Assembly (NCBI RefSeq): GCF_001038485.1
Contig: NZ_LDUE01000012.1
Location: 1 to 64,000 of the forward strand
Length of the DNA stretch: 64,000 nucleotides
Reading direction: 5' to 3'
From: Ornithinibacillus californiensis
GTDB taxonomy: Bacteria > Bacillota > Bacilli > Bacillales > Amphibacillaceae
The position numbers and the translations under genes were made by a program. Below, piece by piece: positions 43,901-52,189 of this stretch. Positions within the stretch are counted from its first letter, which is position 1. Each line of letters begins with the position of its first letter. Below the pieces are notes generated by a model. That model worked only from the letters and a program-made list of their open reading frames with translations. It did no database searches and was not told where the DNA came from.

Positions 43901-44506
43901 ACCAAATCCAAGTGCACGTAATAGCACGGTGATTGGCAATTTACGCGTACGATCAATACGGACATAAGCTACATCTTTCGCATCTGTTTCAAATTCCAAC
44001 CAAGCCCCTCGGTTTGGAATTACAGTTGCTGCAACGCCTCTTTTTCCGTTTTTATCAATTTTTTCATTAAAATAGACACTTGGTGAACGAACAAGCTGAG
44101 AAACGATAACACGTTCAGCCCCATTAATAATAAACGTACCAGTATCTGTCATGAGAGGGAAGTCTCCCATAAAGACTTCTTGTTCTTTTACTTCGCCGGT
44201 TTCATTGTTAATTAAACGAACCTTCACGCGAAGTGGAGCATTGTAAGTAACGTCTCTTTCTTTTGATTCATCTACAGGATACTTCGGCTCACCTAAGCTA
44301 TAATCCACAAACTCAAGTGATAGATTACCTGTAAAATCCTCGATCGGAGAAATGTCTCTGAACATTTCTCGCAAACCTTCTTCCATAAACCATTGATATG
44401 AAGCGGTTTGGATTTCGATTAGATTCGGCAATTCTAATACTTCGCTGATGCGCGCATAACTTCTACGTTGGCGGTGCCGTCCATACTGAACTAGTTGACC
44501 TGTCAA
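40970..44506 (-). CDS. rpoB: RNA polymerase beta subunit
   Basis: A 1178-residue beta. The rifampicin cluster ([20 protein letters not shown], then [10 protein letters not shown]) is wild type, predicting sensitivity at this site. [15 protein letters not shown] and the C-terminal [21 protein letters not shown] clamp region are intact (each spanning about 20 residues). I place the start at the TTG at 44506 ([11 protein letters not shown]), after GAGGTGAAGCAG; a GTG at 44515 lies inside that site. Confidence 0.98.
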   Translation of the reverse strand: MTGQLVQYGRHRQRRSYARISEVLELPNLIEIQTASYQWFMEEGLREMFRDISPIEDFTGNLSLEFVDYSLGEPKYPVDESKERDVTYNAPLRVKVRLINNETGEVKEQEVFMGDFPLMTDTGTFIINGAERVIVSQLVRSPSVYFNEKIDKNGKRGVAATVIPNRGAWLEFETDAKDVAYVRIDRTRKLPITVLLRALGFGTDQEIIDLIGENEYLINTLEKDNTESTEKALLEIYERLRPGEPPTVDNAKSLLISRFFDPKRYDLAHVGRYKINKKLHLKNRLFNQVLAEPIVDMNTGEVLAEAGDKVERRLLDKIIPYIEESEAVLGEKILEPHDGVLEDPIRIQSIKIVDPTDPSGERVLNVIGNANIETSVKHITPADILASISYFFNLLHRVGDTDDIDHLGNRRLRSVGELLQNQFRIGLSRMERVVRERMSIQDTSSVTPQQLINIRPVIASIKEFFGSSQLSQFMDQTNPLAELTHKRRLSALGPGGLTRERAGFEVRDVHYSHYGRMCPIETPEGPNIGLINSLSSYAKVNKFGFIETPYRRVDPDTGKVTQQIDYLTADEEDNYVTAQANSRLNDDMTFAEDEVVARFRGENTVVPREKIDYMDVSPKQVVSAATACIPFLENDDSNRALMGANMQRQAVPLLKPQAPLVGTGMEYVSGKDSGAAVICRHDGIVERVEAKEVLVRRVSEVDGKEVKGDLDRYKVQKFIRSNQGTCINQRPIVSEGDRVVKGEVLADGPSMELGELALGQNVLVAFMTWEGYNYEDAIIMSERLVKDDVYTSIHIEEYESEARDTKLGPEEITRDIPNVGEEALKNLNEQGIIRIGAEVTDGDILVGKVTPKGVTELSAEERLLHAIFGEKAREVRDTSLRVPHGAGGIVLDVKVFNREDGDELPPGVNELVRVYIVQKRKIHEGDKMAGRHGNKGVISRILPEEDMPYLPDGTPVDIMLNPLGVPSRMNIGQVFELHLGMAARQLGIHVASPVFDGATEQDVWDTLEEAGMPRDAKTILYDGRTGTPFDNRVSVGVMYMIKLAHMVDDKLHARSTGPYSLVTQQPLGGKAQFGGQRFGEMEVWALEAYGAAYTLQEILTVKSDDVVGRVKTYEAIVKGDNVPEPGVPESFKVLIKELQSLGLDVKILAGDESEIEMRDLEEEETQAASKLNLEVEEN

Positions 44507-44578
44507 CTGCTTCACCTCTCAAATCATGCATATTTTATTTGCGAGCAGGGCTCACATGAAATAACTAATATATTGTTA

Positions 44579-44601
44579 GAAAACAATATAATATTGTTTT
44601 C
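44579..44601 (-). promoter_or_regulatory. palindromic hairpin in the rpoB leader
   Basis: GAAAACAATA / TATTGTTTTC, a perfect 10-bp stem with a 3-nt loop in the long rpoB leader. It has no GC clamp or T-run, so it is not a terminator. It could be a protein-binding or RNA element. Confidence 0.4.
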
Positions 44602-44917
44602 GAACGGATAACTATAGGCTTTATGTACAAGTAATAACACCATGCGAATAAACTAATTACTTTAAACTAGTCTTACTGGTAAAACAATTACTTGCCAACC
44701 CTAAAAATATGGGGTATGATTTTAAAAAAGAAAAGTAATAATAACCCATCCAATAGCTGATATCAATCGTTTTGATACACCCTCGTAAACTGAAAAAATA
44801 GATAGAACGCCCATAATCTCGATTCTATCATTGTTTCCTTAACTTGATGAATTATACACTTTTCTTCATTTCATAAAAATTCCTCTTGACAAAATAATCC
44901 CATATTAGCATTTTATT

Positions 44918-44947
44918 ATATTATCATACTCCGACTAAGGAAGTCAA
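44918..44947 (-). promoter_or_regulatory. candidate rpoB promoter
   Basis: Minus strand: -35 TTGACT (44942-44947, overlapping the stop region of the methyltransferase gene), 18-bp spacer, -10 TAATAT (44918-44923). It predicts a leader of about 400 nt. The rest of 44516-44917 is AT-rich with a palindrome at 44579 and no ORF. Confidence 0.55.
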
Positions 44948-45546
44948 TCATTTATTGAACGCAATATATAATATCCCTTACTGCGTGTTACCGTTTCACA
45001 ATTACCAAATAAAGATTCTAATCTTTGGATTGCTGAAGGCGCACCTTGTTTTTTCTGAATAACAACCCAAATCTCTCCACCTTTATGCAAAGCGGCTTTA
45101 CTTCCTTCGAGCATTCCGTGTACAACCTTTTTCCCAGCTCTAATAGGGGGATTGGTTAGTATCGATGCAAACTTATGGTTTTGCAAATTCGAATATTGGT
45201 CACTTTGAACAAACTGTACATTCGATATACTATTTTGTTTGGCATTAACCTCTGCTAGTTCTAAAGCTCGCTCGTTCACATCAGCCATCACAATTGTTCG
45301 ATCCTCTAAAAAGTCTGCGATGGATATCCCAATCGGACCGTACCCACATCCCAAGTCTAGTACTTCTCCAGGTATTTCAGGTTGGCTAAACGTTTCAATT
45401 AACAGCTTCGAACCAAAATCCACTTCGTTTTTCGAAAACACACCAACATCACTAGTAAATATATAGTTTTTTCCTCTTAGTCTGTAATTCCATTGTTTGG
45501 GTGAACTTTTTGATTGGGGTTTTTGTGAAAAGTAATGCTCAGTCAT
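44944..45546 (-). CDS. RsmC-like class I methyltransferase (YbxB)
   Basis: A 200-residue SAM-dependent methyltransferase: SAM loop LDLGCGYGPIGI, acidic MADVN, and catalytic NPPIRAGK (NPPF/Y-type motif of N-methyltransferases). It resembles the C-terminal half of RsmC (16S G1207 methylation); B. subtilis YbxB occupies the same place between rplL and rpoB. The exact target is inferred. Confidence 0.92.
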   Translation of the reverse strand: MTEHYFSQKPQSKSSPKQWNYRLRGKNYIFTSDVGVFSKNEVDFGSKLLIETFSQPEIPGEVLDLGCGYGPIGISIADFLEDRTIVMADVNERALELAEVNAKQNSISNVQFVQSDQYSNLQNHKFASILTNPPIRAGKKVVHGMLEGSKAALHKGGEIWVVIQKKQGAPSAIQRLESLFGNCETVTRSKGYYILRSIND

Positions 45547-45600
45547 TTGGGCACCTACTTTAACTATTATGTATTTCAGAAGATACTTTAGTGTAAATGT

Positions 45601-45630
45601 AGAGCCCGTCGAAAAATTACGACGAGCTCT
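45601..45630 (-). terminator. hairpin after rplL
   Basis: AGAGCCCGTCG / CGACGAGCTCT with one mismatch and an 8-nt loop. Only a weak T-rich tail follows on the minus strand, so read-through toward ybxB is likely. Confidence 0.65.
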
Positions 45631-45648
45631 TGATTATTGAAATGATAA

Positions 45649-46014
45649 TTATTTAACTTCTACAGAAGCGCCTGCTTCTTCAAGCTTAGCTTTAACTTCT
45701 TCAGCTTCATCTTTAGAAACGCCTTCTTTTACAGCTTTAGGAGCGTTATCTACTACGTCTTTAGCGTCTTTAAGACCTAGACCAGTGATTTCACGAACTG
45801 CTTTTACAACTTTAATTTTAGAAGCACCAGCGCTAGTTAGTACAACATCAAATTCAGTTTGTTCTTCAGCAGCACCGCCAGCAGCAGCTCCACCAGCTAC
45901 AGCAACAGGTGCAGCAGCAGTTACTCCAAATTCTTCTTCAATAGCTTTAACAAGATCGTTAAGATCTAGTACTGACATTTCTTTAATAGCGTCGATAATT
46001 TGCTCTTTAGTCAT
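45649..46014 (-). CDS. rplL: 50S ribosomal protein L7/L12
   Basis: A 121-residue stalk protein: N-terminal dimer domain, Ala/Gly-rich hinge ([19 protein letters not shown]) and C-terminal factor-binding domain ([21 protein letters not shown]). It is 63 bp behind rplJ under L10-leader control. GGAGGAAAT precedes the ATG. Confidence 0.98.
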   Translation of the reverse strand: MTKEQIIDAIKEMSVLDLNDLVKAIEEEFGVTAAAPVAVAGGAAAGGAAEEQTEFDVVLTSAGASKIKVVKAVREITGLGLKDAKDVVDNAPKAVKEGVSKDEAEEVKAKLEEAGASVEVK

Positions 46015-46077
46015 TATAATTTCCTCCTAATTTTTGTTTTGTTTTATACTAAGACTATTTGTTGATTGAATATCAAC

Positions 46078-46578
46078 TTACGCGCCTTGTTCTTCTTTTT
46101 GTTCTGCAACAGCTTTTGTAACGTAAGCAAAGTTGCGCATTGGTGCTTGTAGTACGCTGAGTAGCATAGAAAGCATACCTTCGTAGTTTGGTAGATCTGC
46201 AAGTTCCTTGATTTGATCAAGAGTTACCATCTTGCCTTCTAGAACACCTGCTTTAATTTCTAAAGCGTCATGATCTTTAGCGAAGTTGCTAAGAATTTTA
46301 GCTGGTGCGATTACATCATCTTTACTGAATGCAATTGCAGTTGGTCCAACTAGAGACTCGTTTAACTCAGAAAGATTAGCATCATCAGCAGCACGACGAG
46401 ACATTGTGTTTTTGTAAACTTTAAACTCAACACCCGCTTCACGTAATTGCTTACGTAGTTCAGTTACTTCAGCAACATCAAGTCCACGATAGTCAACTAA
46501 AACCGTTGCTTGGCTTTCACGGAATTTATCTGCGATTTCTTGTACGATTTGTTGTTTCTTTTCCATTACTTTTGACAT
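46078..46578 (-). CDS. rplJ: 50S ribosomal protein L10
   Basis: A 166-residue L10, base of the stalk, carrying L7/L12 dimers on its C-terminal helix. [23 protein letters not shown] lies in the N-terminal RNA-binding domain. GGGAGGTGG precedes the ATG. The complex with L12 is known to regulate its own leader. Confidence 0.98.
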   Translation of the reverse strand: MSKVMEKKQQIVQEIADKFRESQATVLVDYRGLDVAEVTELRKQLREAGVEFKVYKNTMSRRAADDANLSELNESLVGPTAIAFSKDDVIAPAKILSNFAKDHDALEIKAGVLEGKMVTLDQIKELADLPNYEGMLSMLLSVLQAPMRNFAYVTKAVAEQKEEQGA

Positions 46579-46594
46579 TGTTCCACCTCCCGTT

Positions 46595-46754
46595 AGTTTC
46601 GTCCATTATACCGTTCGGGTCTGTATCAAAAGAGCCCCCATATAGACATGGAGGCTCGAATAAACAAAGTTAATTTGTTTCGGGACACCTCGGCAGGATA
46701 TTAAGCGATCACTCGCACCTACTGTCTACGGTACAACGTATTCAGTTAATCACG
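46595..46754 (-). promoter_or_regulatory. L10 ribosomal leader (rplJ)
   Basis: A leader of about 175 nt with the segments GACAGTAGGTGCGAGTGATC and CTTAATATCCTGCCGAGGTG (minus strand, about 46683-46730) characteristic of Firmicute L10 leaders. An intrinsic terminator hairpin follows. It is thought to bind L10 with L12 and control read-through into rplJL. Confidence 0.85.
46628..46657 (-). terminator. attenuator of the L10 leader
   Basis: Minus strand GAGCCTCCAT / ATGGGGGCTC with a 6-nt loop, followed by TTTTG; it ends about 50 nt before rplJ. Confidence 0.75.
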
Positions 46755-46760
46755 AATTTT

Positions 46761-46789
46761 AGTATACCGAATCGAGTTAGAAAAGTCAA
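46761..46789 (-). promoter_or_regulatory. rplJL promoter
   Basis: Minus strand: -35 TTGACT (46784-46789), 17-bp spacer, -10 TATACT (46761-46766), placed directly after the rplA stop. Confidence 0.8.
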
Positions 46790-46796
46790 TTACCAA

Positions 46797-47489
46797 TTAA
46801 CGGTAGTTTGAAACGTCTACTCTAATTCCAGGTCCCATTGTTGAAGTGATTGCTACATTCTTCATGTAAACACCTTTAGAAGCTTGTGGCTTAACTTTAA
46901 CAATTGTTTCAACTAGTGCAGCGAAGTTTTCTTCAAGCTTTTGGTTGTCAAATGAAATTTTTCCAATTGGAACGTGGATGTTAGATTGCTTATCAACACG
47001 ATATTCAACCTTACCAGCTTTAATTTCTTTAACAGCTTTTTCTACTTCGAAAGTAACTGTACCAGTTTTAGGGTTTGGCATTAGACCTTTAGGTCCAAGT
47101 ACTCTACCTAGTTTACCAACTTCAGCCATCATGTCTGGAGTTGCAACGATAACATCAAATTCGAACCAACCTTGGTTGATTTTATTGATTAAGTCTTGAT
47201 CTCCAACATAATCTGCTCCAGCAGCTTCTGCTTCTTTCAGTTTATCACCTTTAGCGAATACTAGTACACGTTGTGTTTTACCAGTACCGTGTGGTAATAC
47301 GAAAGCACCACGGATTTGTTGGTCTGCTTTCTTAGGGTCAACCCCTAGACGGAAAGCAACTTCTACAGTTTCATCAAATTTAGCTTTTGCTGTTTCTTTT
47401 AGTAAAGCAACAGCTTCAGTTATTTCATAAGATTTAGAACGATCAATAAGCTTTACAGCTTCTTGATATCTTTTACCTCTTTTAGCCAT
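46797..47489 (-). CDS. rplA: 50S ribosomal protein L1
   Basis: A 230-residue L1 of the E-site stalk ([51 protein letters not shown]). L1 also binds mRNA to repress its own synthesis; an L1-type site lies at 47510-47535. GAGGAGGAAA precedes the ATG. Confidence 0.98.
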   Translation of the reverse strand: MAKRGKRYQEAVKLIDRSKSYEITEAVALLKETAKAKFDETVEVAFRLGVDPKKADQQIRGAFVLPHGTGKTQRVLVFAKGDKLKEAEAAGADYVGDQDLINKINQGWFEFDVIVATPDMMAEVGKLGRVLGPKGLMPNPKTGTVTFEVEKAVKEIKAGKVEYRVDKQSNIHVPIGKISFDNQKLEENFAALVETIVKVKPQASKGVYMKNVAITSTMGPGIRVDVSNYR

Positions 47490-47509
47490 TATAAATTTCC
47501 TCCTCTAAT

Positions 47510-47535
47510 GTGGTAATAACGGTAGTACCTCCCAC
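47510..47535 (-). promoter_or_regulatory. L1-binding-like leader motif before rplA
   Basis: Minus strand GTGGGAGG, a short GGTA-C-TACC hairpin, then CGTTATTACCAC: GTGG pairs with CCAC and encloses the asymmetric GAGG loop. The same layout occurs before rplK at 48117-48144. L1 leaders of this form are known in bacteria. Confidence 0.65.
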
Positions 47536-47604
47536 TTATAGAAGCTTACTTGCTTCTATAAAGCTTGCGATTCAATCTACTAAATAAATAGATTGAATTC
47601 ATGA

Positions 47605-47642
47605 AAAAGGTTGCGCGAAACAGAAGTTATTCACCGCAACCC
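47605..47642 (-). terminator. attenuator between rplK and rplA
   Basis: Minus strand GGTTGCG / CGCAACC with a roughly 19-nt loop, followed by TTTTTC, 20 nt after rplK. Downstream of it a hairpin TATAGAAGC / GCTTCTATA (about 47537-47561) leads into the L1 motif. Confidence 0.7.
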
Positions 47643-47663
47643 AAAGTTAGTAAAACACAAGTA

Positions 47664-48089
47664 TTAGTCTTCGATAACAATACCCATGCTACGAGCAGTT
47701 CCTTCAACCATACGCATTGCAGATTCAACATCAGCAGCGTTTAAATCAGGCATTTTAGTTTCTGCAATTTCTCTTACTTTATCACGTTTCAAAGTAGCGA
47801 CCTTATTTTTATTAGGCTCTCCAGAACCTGATTCTAAGCCAGCTGCTTTTTTAAGCAACACTGCTGCAGGTGGAGTTTTCGTAATAAATGTAAATGAACG
47901 ATCTTCAAATACAGTGATTTCAACCGGGATAATTAATCCTGCTTGATCTTGCGTACGAGCGTTGAATTCCTTACAGAATCCCATGATATTAACACCTGCT
48001 TGACCTAGTGCAGGTCCCACCGGTGGAGCTGGATTCGCTTTACCAGCTGGAATTTGCAATTTAACTAATTTGATTACTTTTTTAGCCAC
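47664..48089 (-). CDS. rplK: 50S ribosomal protein L11
   Basis: A 141-residue L11 of the GTPase-associated centre ([40 protein letters not shown]), needed for stringent RelA activation. The start is GTG at 48089 after AAGGAGGTG; a longer reading frame upstream runs through the L1 motif and is not coding. The promoter at 48186-48214 serves it. Confidence 0.97.
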   Translation of the reverse strand: MAKKVIKLVKLQIPAGKANPAPPVGPALGQAGVNIMGFCKEFNARTQDQAGLIIPVEITVFEDRSFTFITKTPPAAVLLKKAAGLESGSGEPNKNKVATLKRDKVREIAETKMPDLNAADVESAMRMVEGTARSMGIVIED

Positions 48090-48116
48090 GAGACACACCT
48101 CCTTAAAGTCCGTGAT

Positions 48117-48144
48117 GTGGTAATTGGGGATTTTCCCCTCCCAC
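48117..48144 (-). promoter_or_regulatory. L1-binding-like leader motif before rplK
   Basis: Minus strand GTGGGAGGGGAAAATCCCC followed by AATTACCAC: GTGG/CCAC outer helix and GGGG/CCCC inner hairpin around the GAGG loop. It matches the motif before rplA in architecture but not in the inner stem sequence. Confidence 0.65.
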
Positions 48145-48185
48145 TCAGTTTTCATTGCCTCTGTGAGGGCATGAATAACAAAAGA

Positions 48186-48214
48186 AGTTTAGCATGAATC
48201 AGAATAAAATGCAA
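48186..48214 (-). promoter_or_regulatory. rplK promoter
   Basis: Minus strand: -35 TTGCAT (48209-48214), 17-bp spacer, -10 TAAACT (48186-48191), between repeat copy 4 and the rplK leader. Confidence 0.55.
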
Positions 48215-48252
48215 GTGCTTGAGAATTTTTTTAGCAATTCCACGCCATGCCC

Positions 48253-48368
48253 GTGGCCCGAATACACTCCGCTTTCCACGGGGTGAACGGTGAGCCTCCT
48301 CGGACTCCGTCCTGTGGGGTCTCACCCTGTCCACTTCTCCCGTAGGAGTCTCCGTGTATTCGGGCCAC
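48253..48368 (+). repeat. dispersed hairpin repeat, copy 4 (class I, variant tip)
   Basis: A 116-bp element with perfect arms GTGGCCCGAATACAC / GTGTATTCGGGCCAC. The apical hairpin differs from copy 2: CGGACTCCGTCCTG instead of CAGAGCTATCGCTCTTG, yet still pairs. The middle reads GGGGTGAACGGTGAGCC rather than GGGCGGCTGGTGAGCC. It lies between nusG and the rplK promoter. Confidence 0.92.
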
Positions 48369-48430
48369 TCAGTGCATTATTAATTACTTTTTCCTCATGC
48401 TCAGTTATTCAAACACTATTATAGAAAAAC

Positions 48431-48964
48431 CTATATCTTCTCTATTTGTGAGAAGTCTAGTTCTACTGGGGTTTCTCTTCCGAACATGTTGACGTGGACT
48501 TTTAGTTTTTGTTTGTCGATGTCGATGTGTTCGATGGTGCCTGTGAAGTTGGAGAATGGTCCGTCTGTTACGCGGACGTTTTCTTTTAGTTCAAAGTCAA
48601 CTTGGATTATAGGTTCGGCCATTCCCATTCGTTTAAGGATTGCTTCTGCTTCTCCTGGCATTAGTGGGGTTGGTTTTGTTCCTCCACCACTTGATCCAAT
48701 AAAGCCGGTTACTCCAGGTGTGTTTCTTACGACATACCAAGAGTCGTCTGTCATAATCATTTCAGCTAATACATAGCCAGGGAAAACTTTCTTTTTTAAG
48801 ACTTTCTTTTTCCCATTTTTAATTTCTGTTTCTTCTTCTTCAGGAACAATTACTCGGAAGATTTTATCTTCCATTCCCATTGTTTCAACACGCTTTTCTA
48901 AGTTTGTTTTTACTTTATTTTCATATCCTGAATACGTATGAATAACATACCAATTTTTCTCCAT
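48431..48964 (-). CDS. nusG: transcription termination/antitermination protein NusG
   Basis: A 177-residue NusG: NGN domain (EKNWYVIHTYSGYENKVKTN...) that binds the polymerase clamp and a C-terminal KOW domain (RVTDGPFSNFTGTIEHID). In bacilli it promotes pausing. It follows secE by 153 bp, with a terminator hairpin between them. Confidence 0.98.
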   Translation of the reverse strand: MEKNWYVIHTYSGYENKVKTNLEKRVETMGMEDKIFRVIVPEEEETEIKNGKKKVLKKKVFPGYVLAEMIMTDDSWYVVRNTPGVTGFIGSSGGGTKPTPLMPGEAEAILKRMGMAEPIIQVDFELKENVRVTDGPFSNFTGTIEHIDIDKQKLKVHVNMFGRETPVELDFSQIEKI

Positions 48965-49047
48965 TTAACTAGGACAATTACGTTGCCCTTCCCTCCCTTT
49001 ATTAGGTGAATTTAAACCGTAAACGAGCAAAAAAACAATATTAAAAA

Positions 49048-49066
49048 AACCCGTATTACGCGGGTT
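49048..49066 (-). terminator. attenuator between secE and nusG
   Basis: Minus strand AACCCG / CGGGTT followed by a T7 run; it would cut transcription from rpmG-secE into nusG. Confidence 0.7.
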
Positions 49067-49117
49067 TTTCAAAAAAATTGCATATCCATTTTTCATTATA
49101 GCATATTTATAGGAAAA

Positions 49118-49291
49118 TTATTCAAAAAATAAGTTCAATACTTGTGATATACCTAAATCAATTACACCAAAGAAAATAGCCATGAATATTACGGTAGAAA
49201 TTACAACCACTGTATAGCTTGTTAATTCCTTACCTTTTGGCCAGCTGACCTTCTTCATCTCTCTAGATACATTCTTCAAAAACTTAAACAT
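49118..49291 (-). CDS. secE: protein translocase subunit SecE
   Basis: A 57-residue single-span SecE: an amphipathic helix with VSREMKKVSWPKGKEL, then a membrane helix (VVVISTVIFMAIFFGVIDLGI). I choose the ATG at 49291 (MFKFLKNVSRE), preceded by GGGGAGGG; longer frames overlap rpmG. Length is typical for Firmicutes. Confidence 0.96.
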   Translation of the reverse strand: MFKFLKNVSREMKKVSWPKGKELTSYTVVVISTVIFMAIFFGVIDLGISQVLNLFFE

Positions 49292-49341
49292 TCTAGTACC
49301 CTCCCCAAACTCAGGTCTTAGCGAATAGGATTTCATTTCAT

Positions 49342-49491
49342 TTATTTCGTTTCGCGATGCAATGTATGCTGACCACATGTTTTACAAAACTTGCGCACTT
49401 CTAATCGCGTATCTTTTGTAGCTACATTTTTACTAGTAGAATAATTTCTGCTAGAACAAATTGCACACGATAAAATAACTTTTTTCGTCAT
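49342..49491 (-). CDS. rpmG: 50S ribosomal protein L33
   Basis: A 49-residue L33 beginning [17 protein letters not shown] and ending [11 protein letters not shown], with zinc pairs CAIC and CKTC. It lies upstream of secE, the place of rpmGB in B. subtilis; paralogues probably exist elsewhere. It is short and easily overlooked. Confidence 0.95.
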   Translation of the reverse strand: MTKKVILSCAICSSRNYSTSKNVATKDTRLEVRKFCKTCGQHTLHRETK

Positions 49492-49562
49492 AGTTTCACC
49501 CTTACTTACGGGTTATTTCCTCATTTTAATGTAGCATGGTTGTCCTCATGTGTCAACGCCAT

Positions 49563-50213
49563 CTATAGACTGACCTCATTCGTTTCCATTATCTGCTCTA
49601 ATTTACGCTTAACACGTTGCAGCGCGTTATCGATTGATTTTACATGTCTATTTAATTCTGCCGAAATCTCTTGGTATGTCCTGCCTTCCAAGTACAACTG
49701 TAGGACCCCTCTTTCAAACTCACTTAAAAGTTCGGACAGCTTTACTTCCATATCTCCAAATTTCTCCTGATTTACCAGTAACTCTTGTGGATCAATTTCT
49801 GTTGAACCTGCAATAACATCCAGTAATGTTCGGTCTGATTCTTCATCATAGATAGGCTTGTCCAATGAGACATACGAATTTAATGGGATATGCTTTTGCC
49901 TTGTTGCGGTCTTTATCGCTGTGATGATTTGTCTCGTTATACAAAGCTCCGCAAACGCCTTAAAGGATGTTAGCTTGTCCTCATTATAATCGCGAATAGC
50001 TTTATAAAGACCGATCATCCCTTCTTGGATAATGTCTTCCTTATCCGCTCCGATTAAAAAATAAGTTCTTGCTTTCGCCCGGACAAAGTTTTTATACTTA
50101 TGTATTAAATAGTCTAGAGCCTGATTATCTCCTTGATGGATTAATTCTAATATCGCATCATCATCAAGCGTCAGCAACTTGTCATTATCTTGGATTAATT
50201 GCTTGATGTTCAT
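49563..50213 (-). CDS. sigH: sporulation sigma factor SigH
   Basis: A 216-residue sigma-70-family factor: region 2 (YKNFVRAKARTYFLIGADKEDIIQEGMIGL) and region 4 helix-turn-helix (LYLEGRTYQEISAELNRHVKSIDNALQRVK). SigH drives early sporulation and competence genes such as spo0F and kinA. AAGGAGG precedes the ATG. It sits between yacP and rpmG as in B. subtilis. Confidence 0.97.
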   Translation of the reverse strand: MNIKQLIQDNDKLLTLDDDAILELIHQGDNQALDYLIHKYKNFVRAKARTYFLIGADKEDIIQEGMIGLYKAIRDYNEDKLTSFKAFAELCITRQIITAIKTATRQKHIPLNSYVSLDKPIYDEESDRTLLDVIAGSTEIDPQELLVNQEKFGDMEVKLSELLSEFERGVLQLYLEGRTYQEISAELNRHVKSIDNALQRVKRKLEQIMETNEVSL

Positions 50214-50334
50214 CCGGAAAGCCTCCTTGACATATAGTCAATTTTAAAAACATTATACAGTAAGCGCTTCGATAACTCAATAGCTTTAATTTTCTAACGT
50301 TTCACAAAAGTCATGTGTGTCTTGTGCCGAATCC

Positions 50335-50452
50335 GCGGTCCGAATACACTCCGCTTTCCGTGGGCGGCTGTTGAGCCTCCTCAGAGCTAAAGCTCTTGCG
50401 GGGTCTCACCGAAGCCTATCCTCCCACTGGAGTCTCCGTGTATTCGGACCGC
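50335..50452 (+). repeat. dispersed hairpin repeat, copy 5 (class I)
   Basis: A 118-bp element with perfect arms GCGGTCCGAATACAC / GTGTATTCGGACCGC. The apical hairpin is CAGAGCTAAAGCTCTTG, where the loop differs from copies 1 and 2 but the stem is kept. It lies between sigH and the yacP terminator; the rest of 50214-50531 shows nothing else. Confidence 0.92.
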
Positions 50453-50510
50453 TCAGTGCACTCATTAGACTCATTTCCAAAACTGATTATCTGTTAGACC
50501 ATAGCGAAAA

Positions 50511-50550
50511 GAGAAGTGGGTATCTGTATTTCTACAAATCCCCTCTTCTC
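50511..50550 (-). terminator. terminator overlapping the end of yacP
   Basis: Minus strand GAGAAGAGGGG / CCCACTTCTC with a long loop that contains the yacP stop codon, followed by TTTTC. Confidence 0.65.
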
Positions 50551-51044
50551 CATTTTTCAAACTTCTCGAGTATATCGTCTGGTAAAGGTATTTTGGATTG
50601 GGGCTTTGATTTTTGGTGTTGAGATACATTATGGGAAATTTCTCGTTCTAGATTGTTAAACTCAATTGCTAGTTCTCTAGCTGATTTCCGTAGTGCTCCT
50701 TGTCCAAATGTAACCCGTTGCTCTGTATAATCTGAGGTTGCGACATACACTTGTGTCTTTACATTTTTTAGCTTTTTTACTAGCCTTTCAATGCATTCGT
50801 CTGCCGTTTCCTTTTCCTTCGTATAGATAATCTCAACTTTGTATTGTTTTAACTTATTCTCTATACCCTTAACATAATAGGCATCAAACACGATGATTAC
50901 ACGAGCACCCGAGTAAGCTTGATACTCCGCCATCCGTTCAATTAGGCGATCTCGTGCCTGACTTAAGTCTTTCTTCTTTAATTGTTTGAGTTCATCCCAA
51001 TCACCTATGATATTGTAGCCATCAACGATCAGTACAACCATCAT
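50532..51044 (-). CDS. rae1: YacP/Rae1, NYN-domain endoribonuclease
   Basis: A 170-residue PIN-like NYN protein: VDGYNIIGDW with its catalytic Asp, KETADECIERL and VATSDYTEQ complete the acidic site. B. subtilis Rae1 enters the ribosomal A site and cleaves translated mRNA. A basic C-terminal tail follows. Its ATG overlaps the rlmB stop (TAATG), so it is translationally coupled. Confidence 0.93.
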   Translation of the reverse strand: MMVVLIVDGYNIIGDWDELKQLKKKDLSQARDRLIERMAEYQAYSGARVIIVFDAYYVKGIENKLKQYKVEIIYTKEKETADECIERLVKKLKNVKTQVYVATSDYTEQRVTFGQGALRKSARELAIEFNNLEREISHNVSQHQKSKPQSKIPLPDDILEKFEKWRRGDL

Positions 51045-51787
51045 TACTCACCAATCGGATACCTTTTTCGAAAGACCTCATATAACAACAAACTACATGC
51101 TACTGAGGCATTCAGAGAAGAAACCTTTCCTTTCATAGGTAAGCTTACAGTCCAATCACACTTTTCACGGACAAGTCTACTCATACCTTTTCCTTCATTA
51201 CCAATCACTAAAGCTATTGGGATTTTTCCATCTAGTTTGCGATAATCTTCTGTTGCTTCCGCTTCTGTCCCAACAACCCAAACATTTCGCTCCTTTAATT
51301 CCTCAATGGTATTGGCAATGTTTGTTACTCGTACTACCGGAATATGTTCTAGAGCACCGGCCGCAGTCTTCGCTACAGTAGCAGTTAATCCAACAGAACG
51401 CCTCTTCGGAATGATAACTCCGTGTGCTCCCGTAGCATCCGCGGTACGTAAAATGGAACCTAAGTTATGCGGGTCTTCTAATTCATCTAAAATAATAAAG
51501 AACGGGTCTTCATTTCGTTCGGTTGCTCGCGCAAATAAATCCTCTAAATCTGCATATTGATACGAAGCTACATAGGCAATTACACCTTGATGAATTCCAT
51601 CTGACAACGAATCTAGTCTACTTTTAGGTACCTTTTGAACAATGGTCCCCGCTTGCTTGCCTAGTTGTATAATTTTCCCTTGAACATTGGCATTTAATTG
51701 ATCCGAAACCATTACTTTATTAACCGATCTTCCGGATCTCAACGCCTCCATTACAGGATTCTTCCCAATTATCATTTCTTGGTCCAT
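51044..51787 (-). CDS. rlmB: 23S rRNA (guanosine-2'-O)-methyltransferase RlmB
   Basis: A 247-residue SPOUT methyltransferase with an N-terminal L30e-like domain (IIGKNPVMEALRSGRSVNKV) and the knot motifs VIGNEGKGMSRLV and SLPMKGKVSSLNASVA. It is the TrmH-family YacO of B. subtilis; the exact target is inferred. The mrnC stop directly abuts its ATG. Confidence 0.93.
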   Translation of the reverse strand: MDQEMIIGKNPVMEALRSGRSVNKVMVSDQLNANVQGKIIQLGKQAGTIVQKVPKSRLDSLSDGIHQGVIAYVASYQYADLEDLFARATERNEDPFFIILDELEDPHNLGSILRTADATGAHGVIIPKRRSVGLTATVAKTAAGALEHIPVVRVTNIANTIEELKERNVWVVGTEAEATEDYRKLDGKIPIALVIGNEGKGMSRLVREKCDWTVSLPMKGKVSSLNASVACSLLLYEVFRKRYPIGE

Positions 51788-52186
51788 TTACTGATTCCTC
51801 CTTTCTAAGCTTTCGATGGCTAGCTTGATTAATTCTTCTAGTCTTGAATTGTTCTTTGATAAGTAATGAAACCCGATTAATGCCTCAAATGCTGTAGAAT
51901 AACGATAAGTTGTAACACTTGTATTTCTAGGCACGGAACGAGACTTAGCATTTCTACCCCGAGCAACAACCGCTACCTCTTCTTCCGATAGTATCCCTTG
52001 TTCCAGCCATTCTCTCAGAACATGGTTTTGAGCTGTAGCAGCGACATAGGTAATTGCTGCCTTATGGAGCTGATTCGGTTTCACCGTTCCTTTTTCTAGT
52101 AAGTGTTCACGAACGTATACTTCATAAATTGCATCGCCCATATAGGCGAGGGCTAAGCTCTTCATTTGTTTGATATCCGTTTCCAT
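51788..52186 (-). CDS. mrnC: Mini-ribonuclease III
   Basis: A 132-residue RNase III catalytic domain without the double-stranded RNA-binding domain (LALAYMGDAIYEVYVREHLL holds the metal-site Asp; STAFEALIGFHYL the Glu). It matures 23S rRNA ends. Only 3 bp separate it from cysS. Confidence 0.95.
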   Translation of the reverse strand: METDIKQMKSLALAYMGDAIYEVYVREHLLEKGTVKPNQLHKAAITYVAATAQNHVLREWLEQGILSEEEVAVVARGRNAKSRSVPRNTSVTTYRYSTAFEALIGFHYLSKNNSRLEELIKLAIESLERRNQ

Positions 52187-52189
52187 TTC

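Noticed and set aside
40970-44506. Rifampicin- or streptomycin-resistance changes in rpoB and rpsL
   Set aside because: The rpoB cluster and both rpsL lysines are wild type by eye.
48090-48155. N-terminal extension of rplK
   Set aside because: The extra 22 codons cover the L1-like leader motif and the ribosome binding site; L11 of family length starts at the GTG at 48089.
48152-48334. Open frames running through the repeat copies (also 16726-16920, 37004-37204, 59539-59730)
   Set aside because: They arise from stop-poor, GC-richer hairpin sequence, have no ribosome binding site, and are on different strands or frames in different copies.
49292-49378. N-terminal extension of secE
   Set aside because: It overlaps rpmG and has no counterpart in SecE proteins; a good ribosome binding site precedes the ATG at 49291.
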